Notes under the pieces: generated by a model
Told to the model about the DNA's origin: nothing
The model's database searches: none
What the model saw: the letters and a program-made list of their open reading frames with translations, nothing else
Assembly (NCBI RefSeq): GCF_013337285.1
Contig: NZ_SUPW01000003.1
Location: 496,001-560,000 of the forward strand
DNA length: 64,000 nt
Direction: 5' to 3'
DNA from: Agrobacterium tumefaciens
GTDB taxonomy: Bacteria; Pseudomonadota; Alphaproteobacteria; Rhizobiales; Rhizobiaceae
Program-made: the position numbers and the translations under genes
Part shown: one piece after another, positions 8,857 to 17,032 of the stretch
How positions within the stretch are numbered: the first letter of the stretch is position 1
How the letters are laid out: each line of letters opens with the position of its first letter

Positions 8857-9810
8857 TTATTTTGTCCAGGGCTTGCTTTTCCAGAGCTCGGCCAGATTGG
8901 CATTGCCCTTCTTGAGCGCCTCGGCAAATTCGGCCTGGGTCAGCGGCAGCGTCGTCAGTTCGCGCTTCTTGGCGTCGGCAAGATAATCCGGGTCCTTCAG
9001 CGCCTTCTGGAAGGCATCGACCAGCTTGGCCTCCACCTCCGCTGGCAGGTCTTTCGGCGCACCGAAACCCGCAAGCAGGCTGAACTGAATATCGTAGCCG
9101 GCTTCCTTGAAGGTCGGCACATCAGGCGAGAGCGGCGAGCGCTCGGTGCCCGAGGTCGCCAGTACACGAAGTGCACCGGAACGATTGTCGGCAAAAACCT
9201 CGTTGAGGTTCATGAAACCGAGCGTGACGTGGTTGCCGAGCATGGCGAGCCTTGCCGGTCCGCCGCCGTTGAAGGGAACGAAGTTGAGCTTCACGCCCGC
9301 CGCGTCTTCAAACAGCAGGGCGGTGATCTGGCTCGGATGGCCGATGCCGGTCACGCCAACCACGACCGGGTTCGCCTTGGCGGCCTCAACGAATTCCCTG
9401 GCGGTCTTGATCGGCGACACCTTGTTGACGGTCAGCGCCAGATCGCCACCGATCTGGTTTGCGAGCGGCGTGAAGGCGTCCTCCTTGTAGGTGGCATTGC
9501 CCTGCACGATCGGCGAATACATGGACGGAAAATTCAGCGCACCGATGGTGTAACCATCAGGCTTGGCATTGGCGATATAGGTCGCGCCGATCAGCCCGCC
9601 AGCACCTTCGCGGTTTTCCACCACGACCGACGTGCCGAGATATTTTTCAAGATAGGGCACCAGCGCCCGCGACTGGATATCGGTGCCGCCGCCGGCCGGA
9701 TAACCGATGACCAGCGTCACCGGCCGCTCCGGATATTCCGCCGCCGCCCCTCCCGCAGCAAGGATTCCCGCCGCTGCCAGCACGCCAAACAGAGATGTCT
9801 TCAAACGCAT
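8857..9810 (-). CDS. tctC: TctC/Bug-family periplasmic solute-binding protein
   Basis: This is a 317-residue periplasmic receptor of the tripartite tricarboxylate transporter. The N-terminus MRLKTSLFGVLAAAGILAAG is a Sec signal peptide, with likely cleavage after the AAA near residue 24. The Bug-family opening YPERPVTLVIGYPAGGGTD follows, with VENREGAGG and later PTFKEAGYD. The ATG at 9810 was chosen over a start 27 bases upstream because GGGGAGGAAAAG sits right before it. It lies upstream of the RraA-like, tctB and tctA genes in the same direction. The bound carboxylate is unknown. Confidence 0.92.
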   Translation of the reverse strand: MRLKTSLFGVLAAAGILAAGGAAAEYPERPVTLVIGYPAGGGTDIQSRALVPYLEKYLGTSVVVENREGAGGLIGATYIANAKPDGYTIGALNFPSMYSPIVQGNATYKEDAFTPLANQIGGDLALTVNKVSPIKTAREFVEAAKANPVVVGVTGIGHPSQITALLFEDAAGVKLNFVPFNGGGPARLAMLGNHVTLGFMNLNEVFADNRSGALRVLATSGTERSPLSPDVPTFKEAGYDIQFSLLAGFGAPKDLPAEVEAKLVDAFQKALKDPDYLADAKKRELTTLPLTQAEFAEALKKGNANLAELWKSKPWTK

Positions 9811-9904
9811 ATCTTTTCCTCCCCGATACGCTTTCACCGGGGAGGCTAGGAAGAAGCCATCAACAACACAAATACCGAGTTTTTAAATTACCCATACAAA
9901 TCTT

Positions 9905-10792
9905 TTATGGGTTGAGCGAAGGCTCGCGCCTTGCGACCGATTGCAACAGGCCTCGAAACAGCCTGAAGGTGCGCTCATCCACCTCCCTGCCCTTCAGCAG
10001 ATGGATGGAGCGATAGATAACCGGATCGGTGATATGCGCGGCCTGAAGCTGGCCGGCCTCCTGTTCCTGCTGAACCGAATTCCATGACAGGATCGTCGCA
10101 CCGATGCCGGCGCTGACGGCGCGTTTGATGGTATCCTGCCCGTCGATCTCCATCGTCACATTCAGATGAATACCGGCGCGGGCGGCAGCCTCGTCTATCG
10201 ATACGCGCAGCGGATTATCCTTTGGCGGCAGAATGAGGTCTAGCTTTGCCGCCGCCTCAAGCGGCATCGACCGGCCGAGTGGCCTTGAGGACACGGCAAA
10301 CAGGCTCTCCTTGACGATAAGGTCGTCAACCTTTTCTTCCGCACCGACCAGCGCGACCGCCATATCCACCTTGCCGAGACGGATGAGGCGCAGCGATTCA
10401 TCATTGCGCGCCTCTATCAGCCGCAGCGAGACCTTGGGCATCGAAGTAGCGACTTCGCTGATGATGCTTGGTGCAAAGGCCGTCGCCCAGGAAGGGATGA
10501 GGCTCAGCCGGATCACCCGCTCATCCAGATAGGCCATGGCGCGGATTTCCGCTTCCGCCTGCCTCACCTTCTCGGTGATCTCGCGTGCATGGGCGAGAAG
10601 CACTTCACCCTTCTCCGTCGCCTTCACGCCGCGCGCCAGCCGGTGCAGAACGGGAAAACCCACCAGCCGCTCCAGTTCCGCGATGTGGTGACTAAGCGCC
10701 GGCTGGGCGATCCCCAATTGCCGCGCCGCCGCCGACATGGAGCCGCAATCGGCAATCGCGACCAGATATCGCAGCCTGCGCAAATCCAACAT
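9905..10792 (-). CDS. LysR-family transcriptional regulator
   Basis: This is a 295-residue LysR regulator. Its N-terminal winged helix-turn-helix includes CGSMSAAARQLGIAQPALSH and the C-terminal part is a periplasmic-binding-like effector domain. It precedes tctC by 94 bases on the same strand, rather than the usual divergent arrangement, and probably controls the tct/denD cluster. Two starts are possible, GTG at 10804 and ATG at 10792; the ATG was kept because GGGAGTGG precedes it and MLDLRRLRYLV is the common family opening. The effector is unknown. Confidence 0.9.
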   Translation of the reverse strand: MLDLRRLRYLVAIADCGSMSAAARQLGIAQPALSHHIAELERLVGFPVLHRLARGVKATEKGEVLLAHAREITEKVRQAEAEIRAMAYLDERVIRLSLIPSWATAFAPSIISEVATSMPKVSLRLIEARNDESLRLIRLGKVDMAVALVGAEEKVDDLIVKESLFAVSSRPLGRSMPLEAAAKLDLILPPKDNPLRVSIDEAAARAGIHLNVTMEIDGQDTIKRAVSAGIGATILSWNSVQQEQEAGQLQAAHITDPVIYRSIHLLKGREVDERTFRLFRGLLQSVARREPSLNP

Positions 10793-10989
10793 GCCCGCTT
10801 CCACTCCCGCCGCTTCGAGATGTGATCATGACACCAAATCGCCATCACGACCTAGGGCAAAAAGCCCTTTTTCGCGAAAGGTGGGCAATGGGCCAAGTGA
10901 TGGGGTAAGACAAGATTCTTATGACAGCCGGCTAAGGCTTTTCTCGACCCTCCCGCCATGACACGGTCCTGGCTGTGATGGGGAGCGGG

Positions 10990-11907
10990 ATGGATCCTAA
11001 GACCGGTATTTTGCTCAAGCTGACGGCCATGCTGGCATTCACAGTCATGTCCGCCTGCGTAAAGGGTTTGGAGGGAGCGATCCCGGTCGGCGAAGTCGTT
11101 TTCTGCCGGGGATTTTTTGCCCTTATTCCCCTCTGTCTCTGGTTCATCGCTTCGTCCGAGCGGATAACCATACCGGCCGCCAAAAACATCGGCAGCCTGC
11201 TTGCGGGTAGCTCCGCCGGGCTGGGCGGCATGTTCTTCGGCTTTCTGGCGCTGGCCTATCTGCCGCTGGTGAATGTCACCGTGCTGAGCTACACAACGCC
11301 GCTTTTCACCATCATGCTGGCGGCGCTGCTTTTGCGTGAAAAAGTGCGGATTTACCGCTGGTCCGCCGTGCTCACTGGCTTCATCGGCGTCTTTGTCACC
11401 TTATCACCCAATCTGGTCTTTGATGCCGCATCAGGTCCCGCCCAGATCGACGGCGTTGCGATGATCGGAACCGCACTGGCGCTGACCGGCGCGCTTTGCG
11501 CCGCCTTTTCGTCCATCGCCGTCCGCCACCTGAACAGCATCGAAAAGCCGTCGCGTATCGTGCTCATCTATACGCTAACGGGCGTGGTCGCCGGCTCCAC
11601 CACGATCATATTCGGATGGAAGGTGCCGGATTTTCATCAGTTCCTGCTGCTCGCCGGCAGCGGTCTCGCTGGCGGCATTGGCCAGATCACCATGACGCTC
11701 AGCCTGCGGCATGCCCAGGCCTCGCTGCTGGCGCCTTTCGACTATACGACGATGATATGGGCGATCGCGCTGGGCTATCTCTTCATGGCCGAGGTGCCAA
11801 CCGGCGCGACGATCGCGGGGGCGCTGACGGTCATTGCCGCCGGATTGTTCGCCATGTGGCGCGAAAACCGGCTGGCGAAACAGTCCTTCAGGGAGCCGAC
11901 AGCGTAA
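10990..11907 (+). CDS. EamA/DMT-family transporter (first of a paralogous pair)
   Basis: This is a 305-residue inner-membrane protein with ten predicted helices arranged as two EamA repeats, the usual drug/metabolite-transporter layout. Family members export amino acids or other metabolites. ATG 10990 (MDPKTGILLK) was preferred over GTG 10975 and ATG 10978 because GGGGAG is just upstream and the start aligns with that of the neighbouring paralogue (MEPRKGILLK). It converges on that paralogue, and the last 20 bases of the two coding regions overlap tail to tail. The substrate is unknown. Confidence 0.88.
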   Translation: MDPKTGILLKLTAMLAFTVMSACVKGLEGAIPVGEVVFCRGFFALIPLCLWFIASSERITIPAAKNIGSLLAGSSAGLGGMFFGFLALAYLPLVNVTVLSYTTPLFTIMLAALLLREKVRIYRWSAVLTGFIGVFVTLSPNLVFDAASGPAQIDGVAMIGTALALTGALCAAFSSIAVRHLNSIEKPSRIVLIYTLTGVVAGSTTIIFGWKVPDFHQFLLLAGSGLAGGIGQITMTLSLRHAQASLLAPFDYTTMIWAIALGYLFMAEVPTGATIAGALTVIAAGLFAMWRENRLAKQSFREPTA

Positions 11908-12814
11908 GCTCATCGGTGACACGCTTTTTATGCAGCCGCCTTTCCCGCCATAACGTGAACAAGCCGGCAGCAACCACGATCGACGCTCCCATGATGGTGG
12001 TGAGCGCCGGCACCTGATCCATGAAGGTGTAACCGATCAACAGTGCCCAGATCATCGTCGTATAATCGAACGGCGCCAACAGCGACGCTTCCGCATAACG
12101 CAGGCTGAGCGTTACCAATATCTGCGCGGTTCCGCCTATGAGACCGGTGCCGATCAGCAGGATCCATTGCCACGCGGTCGGTATTTTCCAGCCCATACCG
12201 ATGCTCGCAAAGCCGATGACGGTGGTGAGCAGGGTGAAATAGAAGATGATCGCGCCGGTATTTTCCGTCTGCGTCAGATGCCGGATCTGGATCATCGATA
12301 TTGCGGAGAAAAAAGCGGCAGCCAGTCCAAAAAGACCACCCAGCATGGCGACGCCCGTGCCCGCGGCGATATCGGAAACATCCACGGAAAAATGTGGCGA
12401 CAGGATCAGCACGATGCCGCACAGCCCGAAGACCACGGCCGTCCAGCGATACACCCTGACGACTTCCTTCAAAAGCAACACCGCCAGAATGACGGTGAAG
12501 AGCGGCGTGGCATAGCTGATCGCGGTCGCATCGGCGAGGGGAATATAGGCCAGCGCCAGATAGCTGAAAACCATGCCGCCGGTGCCGGAAAAACTCCTCA
12601 CCAGATGCCCGCCAATGTGGCTTGTGGCCACCTGTCTCCGAAAACCGCCCTGCGAAACCATCCACAGACAGAGCGGCAGCATCGCCACCGCCGACCTGAA
12701 AAAGACGACCTGCCCGATGGGTATCTCGCCCTTGAGGCCGCTGATACAGGCGCCCATCAGCACCAGGGCAAGTGCTGCAGAGATTTTGAGGAGAATGCCT
12801 TTGCGGGGTTCCAT
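11888..12814 (-). CDS. EamA/DMT-family transporter (second of a paralogous pair)
   Basis: This is a 308-residue drug/metabolite-transporter-family permease, clearly homologous to the gene facing it. Shared stretches include LLAPFDYTTMIWA and the N-terminal block around GEIPIGQVVFFR versus GAIPVGEVVFCR. The frame is open to 12988, but ATG 12814 was chosen because the paralogue starts at the same aligned residue and GAAGGAA precedes it. The upstream 195 bases form a divergent promoter region shared with the biotin carrier gene, which suggests this transporter may serve the biotin carboxylase/Pxp-like operon. Confidence 0.88.
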   Translation of the reverse strand: MEPRKGILLKISAALALVLMGACISGLKGEIPIGQVVFFRSAVAMLPLCLWMVSQGGFRRQVATSHIGGHLVRSFSGTGGMVFSYLALAYIPLADATAISYATPLFTVILAVLLLKEVVRVYRWTAVVFGLCGIVLILSPHFSVDVSDIAAGTGVAMLGGLFGLAAAFFSAISMIQIRHLTQTENTGAIIFYFTLLTTVIGFASIGMGWKIPTAWQWILLIGTGLIGGTAQILVTLSLRYAEASLLAPFDYTTMIWALLIGYTFMDQVPALTTIMGASIVVAAGLFTLWRERRLHKKRVTDELTLSAP

Positions 12815-13009
12815 GGTTCGTTCCTTCGGACGTCTTTGAACCGTTTCACCACGCAAAGGCGGGATATCAAACCGCAAAGCAGTGTCCATAGAAACTTCGT
12901 CTGACCCCATCAATGCTGCCCACATGGTAGCTATTGCTGATGGGCAGGCTGCGGATTCCGCTCCGTTTGCCCGCCGCCGTGGGGACACAAAAAGACGTTG
13001 GAAACCAAT

Positions 13010-13474
13010 ATGGATCTGGAAAAGATCAAGAAACTGATCGAGTTTGTCGGCTCTTCACGAGTGTCCGAATTGACCGTGAGCCAGGAGGGAACCACGGTCC
13101 GGATCACTCGTGAAAACAGCGCCGTTTCGCCGCACGCGGCATCATCGCAGCCCCGGGCTGTTCCGGCAGCGGAAACGGCATCCGAGACACCGCGTGCCGA
13201 AGAACAGGCACCGACCCACGCAACAGCCGCCCCGGCACCATCCGGCATCGTCGCTGCGCCTTCATTCGGTCTATTCCATCGCGCCCCAAGCCCCGGCACG
13301 CCGCCTTTCGTGGAAGCCGGAGATGAGGTCAGCCATGGACAGGAACTCTTCATCATAGAGGCGATGAAAGTGTTCAGCACCGTGAGAGCCGAACGCAGCG
13401 GCAGGATCGCCAGATTTATCGCCAATGACGGCGAGGATGTCGAACTCGGACAGCCGGTGCTGGAGTTCGAATGA
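13010..13474 (+). CDS. Biotin carboxyl carrier protein (AccB-like)
   Basis: This is a 154-residue carrier with an AccB-like N-terminal segment (DLEKIKKLIEFVGSSRVSEL), a roughly 60-residue Ala/Pro/Glu-rich linker and a C-terminal biotinyl domain. The biotin attachment motif EAMKV has its lysine at residue 120. A TTG at 12998 is also possible, but the ATG gives the standard N-terminus. The next gene overlaps by ATGA. The operon context (biotin carboxylase plus AHS1/AHS2-type PxpB/PxpC) suggests a dedicated carrier for a urea-carboxylase-like enzyme rather than the fatty-acid AccB, which normally resides elsewhere. That last point is inference. Confidence 0.9.
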   Translation: MDLEKIKKLIEFVGSSRVSELTVSQEGTTVRITRENSAVSPHAASSQPRAVPAAETASETPRAEEQAPTHATAAPAPSGIVAAPSFGLFHRAPSPGTPPFVEAGDEVSHGQELFIIEAMKVFSTVRAERSGRIARFIANDGEDVELGQPVLEFE

Positions 13475-14865
13475 TGGATGCGTCACTCCCAAAGGCGACA
13501 GCCGAACAAAGAGCATTCGACAGCGTCCTTATCGCCAATCGCGGCGAGATCGCACTGCGGGTGCAGCGCGCCTGCCGCGAACTCGGATTGAAGACCATCA
13601 TGGTCTATTCGGAAGCCGATAAGGATGCGGATTATCTGAAGGCGGCCGATACCGCCATCTGCATCGGCCCCGCCTCTCCCGGTCAGAGCTATCTCAACGC
13701 GCCGGCCATACTGCTCGCGATGGAGCTGACCGGCGCTGGCGCAGTTCACCCCGGTTATGGTTTTCTGTCCGAAAGAGCGTCTTTTTCGGAAGCCGTGGAG
13801 GCGGCGGGAGCGGTCTTCATCGGCCCGCGTGCCGACTCCATCCGCATCATGGGTGACAAGATCGCGGCGAAGCGGGCGATGATGGAGGCCGGCGTGCCCT
13901 GCGTTCCCGGCCCCGATTCCGCCCTGCCGGATGACGCCGTGGAGGTTGCGAAAATCGCCGCCGAAATCGGTTATCCCGTCATCGTCAAGGCGGCCGGCGG
14001 CGGTGGTGGGCGCGGCATGCGCGTCGTGCGCGAGGCTTCCGCCCTTCAGGACGCCGTGCTCGTCACCCGCGAGGAGGCAAGCCGGGCTTTCGGCACGCCG
14101 GAACTCTATATCGAGAAATTCCTCGAACATCCGCGCCATGTTGAAATCCAGGTTTTATGCGATGGCCAGGGCGGTGGCGTCTCGGTGGGTCTGCGCGACT
14201 GCTCCATGCAGCGCCGCCACCAGAAGGTCGTTGAGGAAGGCCCGGCCATTGGTATCCCGCCTGATGTCGCGGCTTTCGTCGGCAATCGCTGCGTCGAAGC
14301 CTGCCGCCAGATCGGTTATCGCGGCGTCGGCACTTTCGAGTTTCTTTATGAAAACGGCGAATTCTACTTCATCGAAATGAATACCCGCCTGCAGGTCGAA
14401 CATCCCGTCACGGAAATGACCTCGAGCGTGGATCTGGTGCGCCAGCAGCTTCTCGTCGCTCTCGGTCATCCGCTGGAGATTTCGCAGGAGGACATCGTCT
14501 GCGAAGGCCATTCGATCGAGTGCCGCATCAATGCAGAAGACCCGTACAGTTTCATACCCTGTCCCGGCCTGATAACGACCCTTCACCTGCCGGGCGGCCC
14601 CGGCGTGCGGGTCGATACCCATGTGACGGCGGGTTATCGGGTTTCGGCCCATTACGATTCGCTGATCGCCAAGCTCATCGTCCACGCGCCGACGCGCGAA
14701 CAGGCGATCCTGCGCATGCGCCGTGCGCTTGGCGAAATGCGCATCGAAGGCGTCTCCACCAACCTGCCGCTGCACCGGGAAATATTGCAGGACCCGGCCT
14801 TCTCCGAAGGCGGCACGGATATCCATTACCTAGAACATTGGCTTGCAGTGCGGAGTGCCCAGTGA
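13471..14865 (+). CDS. Biotin carboxylase (AccC-like)
   Basis: This is a 464-residue ATP-grasp enzyme that carboxylates protein-bound biotin with bicarbonate and ATP. SVLIANRGEIALRV starts the fold, the glycine-rich ATP loop is KAAGGGGGRGMRVV, and the catalytic segment is EMNTRLQVEHPVTE. All are intact and the length is close to the usual 450. It overlaps the carrier gene before it (ATGA) and the second, degenerate carrier after it (GTGA), so it is translationally coupled on both sides. Clustering with Pxp-like genes rather than accB/fabH suggests a special substrate partner. Confidence 0.93.
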   Translation: MMDASLPKATAEQRAFDSVLIANRGEIALRVQRACRELGLKTIMVYSEADKDADYLKAADTAICIGPASPGQSYLNAPAILLAMELTGAGAVHPGYGFLSERASFSEAVEAAGAVFIGPRADSIRIMGDKIAAKRAMMEAGVPCVPGPDSALPDDAVEVAKIAAEIGYPVIVKAAGGGGGRGMRVVREASALQDAVLVTREEASRAFGTPELYIEKFLEHPRHVEIQVLCDGQGGGVSVGLRDCSMQRRHQKVVEEGPAIGIPPDVAAFVGNRCVEACRQIGYRGVGTFEFLYENGEFYFIEMNTRLQVEHPVTEMTSSVDLVRQQLLVALGHPLEISQEDIVCEGHSIECRINAEDPYSFIPCPGLITTLHLPGGPGVRVDTHVTAGYRVSAHYDSLIAKLIVHAPTREQAILRMRRALGEMRIEGVSTNLPLHREILQDPAFSEGGTDIHYLEHWLAVRSAQ

Positions 14866-15302
14866 AGCGACAGCCTGTTTCCATATCCCGCTACAGCGAG
14901 CCCGGCACGATTGCCGAACTTGCCGCTCACCTCGAGCGCAACAACGTCTCCGCCATCGAGATCGAGACCTCCGATGGGTCACTGAAGATCGTTGCCATGG
15001 CAGGCGGTCAGGCCTCTGCCGAACAGCGGCCCATTGGCGCGACCAAAGCGCCGATAAAGACGGGAAATATTCTCGCCCGCGCTCCGATGGCCGGCATCTT
15101 CACACCCGCCCATCCGCAGCGCCCCGACCGGGCGGTTCAGTTGGGACAGTCCGTAGCCAAAGGCGAGATCGTCGCATTCGTGACGACAGGCCTCCTGATC
15201 GTTCCGGTCATCGCCGAAAAAGCCGGTACTGTCAGCGAAATCGTGGCGGAAGCCGGGGCGCTTGTCGGCTATGGCTCCACCCTTCTCAAGACCGAAACAT
15301 GA
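14862..15302 (+). CDS. Degenerate biotin-carrier-like protein lacking the biotinylation lysine
   Basis: This is a 146-residue protein starting at GTG 14862, which overlaps the stop of the biotin carboxylase gene. Its N-terminal TIAELAAHLERNNVSAIEIE resembles the AccB N-terminus encoded two genes earlier, and the C-terminus has the biotinyl/lipoyl fold (APMAGIF to GYGSTLLK). At the position of EAMKV the sequence reads TTGLL, so the acceptor lysine is replaced by leucine near residue 111. It cannot be biotinylated there and may be structural or regulatory. Automatic pipelines would probably call it acetyl-CoA carboxylase. The hydrophobic substitution and its position in the operon are directly visible; the role is unknown. 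Confidence 0.82.
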   Translation: MKRQPVSISRYSEPGTIAELAAHLERNNVSAIEIETSDGSLKIVAMAGGQASAEQRPIGATKAPIKTGNILARAPMAGIFTPAHPQRPDRAVQLGQSVAKGEIVAFVTTGLLIVPVIAEKAGTVSEIVAEAGALVGYGSTLLKTET

Positions 15303-16012
15303 TGGTGACGTCGATGAGCAACCTCCCGCTGAAAACGCCCCACCTCACCCCCGCTCATCTTGGCCTGCCGAAAATCTCGATGATCGGCAACAGGACCTTT
15401 CTAATCGAAGCGCCCGGCGAGCTGGACCTTCCCGCCCAGCGGCACATCTGGGCGCTGGCGCGTGCGCTGAAAGATCGCCCCGAGGTACTGGAACTCATAC
15501 CCGGCATGACCAATCTCCTGATCGTGCTGCACGGCACGCCTGAAGATGCCGGGCATCTGCAGGACGAGCTTCTCGACCTCTGGCAAAGGACTGCGGAACT
15601 CGATCTTCTCGGCAAGACCATCGAGGTGCCGACGACCTATGGCGGCGAGCACGCCATCGACCTTGCAGCGATCTGCGATTATTCCGGCCTGCCGGACAGG
15701 GAGGTCGTGCGCCTGCACTTCGAGCGGACCTATACGGTTTTCGCCGTCGGCAGCGCGCCCGGTTTCGGTTATCTCGGCGGTCTTGATCCGCGCATTTTCA
15801 TGCCGCGCAAGAAAGTCCCGTCGCTGCGCATGCTGAAAGGCATGGTGACGATCGGCGGCATGCAGTCCGGCATCTCGGTTCTGACCGGGCCGAACGGCTG
15901 GAACTCGCTGGGTTTCACCGAAATCTCCATGTTCGACGCCACAGCCGAGCAGCCGGCTGTGCTGGCGCCCGGCGACCGGGTTCGCTTCCTTCCCGAAAGG
16001 ATCGAACTATGA
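15299..16012 (+). CDS. PxpB/KipI-like (allophanate hydrolase subunit 1 domain) protein
   Basis: This is a 237-residue AHS1-domain protein related to 5-oxoprolinase subunit B and to part of urea carboxylase. The conserved core PGFGYLGGLDPRIFMPRKK is present. The usual glycine-rich segment and PGGW are altered here to KGMVTIGGMQSGI and GPNGW. Two further in-frame ATGs follow the first (at 15302 and 15314); 15299 gives an ATGA overlap with the preceding gene. It normally forms a complex with PxpC, encoded next with another 4-base overlap. Canonical 5-oxoprolinase activity is uncertain given the motif changes and biotin-enzyme neighbours. Confidence 0.82.
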   Translation: MMVTSMSNLPLKTPHLTPAHLGLPKISMIGNRTFLIEAPGELDLPAQRHIWALARALKDRPEVLELIPGMTNLLIVLHGTPEDAGHLQDELLDLWQRTAELDLLGKTIEVPTTYGGEHAIDLAAICDYSGLPDREVVRLHFERTYTVFAVGSAPGFGYLGGLDPRIFMPRKKVPSLRMLKGMVTIGGMQSGISVLTGPNGWNSLGFTEISMFDATAEQPAVLAPGDRVRFLPERIEL

Positions 16013-17007
16013 TCCATGTTCTTGCCTGCGGACCCTTGAATACCGTGCAGGATCTCGGCCGCGTGGGTTATCGAAATATCGGCATCACCGCCACGGGCGC
16101 AATGGACCCGATTGCGCTGAGGGTCGGCAATCTTCTCGCCGGCAATGGCGAAGAGGCCGCTGCGATTGAAATCCAGACCTTTCCGTTCCGCATCGAATTC
16201 GAAGAGGCGCTGACCTTCGCCGTGACCGGCGCGGATTGCGCCGCACGACTCGATGGCGCGGATTTGCCGCCTTACTGGTGTGTGCGGGCCGAGAAGGGTC
16301 AAATCCTCGAGCTTTCGACCCCGCTGAAAAATGCGCGTGCCTATCTCTGCCTTCAGGGCGGTATCGACGTTCCCGTGGTGATGGGATCGCGCAGCACCTC
16401 GCTTCGCGGCTCCTTCGGCGGTCACGAGGGGCGGCATCTTGCCACCGGCGACAGGCTGCCCGTTCTGCCCTCCGACTCACTCGCTCTGTCTGCAAGCGGT
16501 CTTGGCCTTATGCCGCTTGCCGAGGCGATGCCGGACATGTTTCCGGTATCCGACACGGGCGAATTGCTGCTAAGAGCCATTCCAGCCGCCGAACATGATC
16601 TTTTCGGCGAAGGGGCGGAACGTTTCTGGTCGGAACCCTGGAAAATCACCTCGCAGAGTGACCGCACCGGCTACCGGCTGGCCGGCACGCCACTGACGCT
16701 TTCGGCTCCCGTCGAGCTGCGTTCCTATGGTGTCATTCCGGGCGTGGTTCAGGTGCCGCCGGGCGGCGAGCCCATCATCCAGATGAGTGACGCCAACACG
16801 GCCGGCGGTTATCCCAAGATGGCGGGTATCATCGACAGCGATCTATGGCGTCTCGGCCAGGCCCGCATCGGCAGCCGCATCCGCTTCGTGCAGGCGACGG
16901 TGCGTGAGGCGCTGGAAGTCGAACAGGCGATCGGCGCCTATTTCGCGGATATCCGCAAGACCCTGCCGCTGGTCACCGCTGCACTCGCCACGCTGACAAA
17001 ACGATAA
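16009..17007 (+). CDS. PxpC/KipA-like (allophanate hydrolase subunit 2, biotin-dependent carboxyltransferase family) protein
   Basis: This is a 332-residue AHS2-domain protein. It shows the family opening NTVQDLGRVGYRNIGITATG and the block LQGGIDVPVVMGSRSTSLRG. In urea carboxylase the fused AHS1/AHS2 domains perform the carboxyl transfer, while in 5-oxoprolinase PxpB and PxpC form a complex. The gene overlaps pxpB-like by ATGA and precedes the pxpA-like gene by 25 bases. With the biotin carrier and carboxylase in the same operon, all parts of a split urea-carboxylase-like enzyme are present, which makes the carboxyltransferase reading attractive but unproven. Confidence 0.84.
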   Translation: MIHVLACGPLNTVQDLGRVGYRNIGITATGAMDPIALRVGNLLAGNGEEAAAIEIQTFPFRIEFEEALTFAVTGADCAARLDGADLPPYWCVRAEKGQILELSTPLKNARAYLCLQGGIDVPVVMGSRSTSLRGSFGGHEGRHLATGDRLPVLPSDSLALSASGLGLMPLAEAMPDMFPVSDTGELLLRAIPAAEHDLFGEGAERFWSEPWKITSQSDRTGYRLAGTPLTLSAPVELRSYGVIPGVVQVPPGGEPIIQMSDANTAGGYPKMAGIIDSDLWRLGQARIGSRIRFVQATVREALEVEQAIGAYFADIRKTLPLVTAALATLTKR

Positions 17008-17032
17008 TCCGGAAGAACAAGGAGAGCGAACC

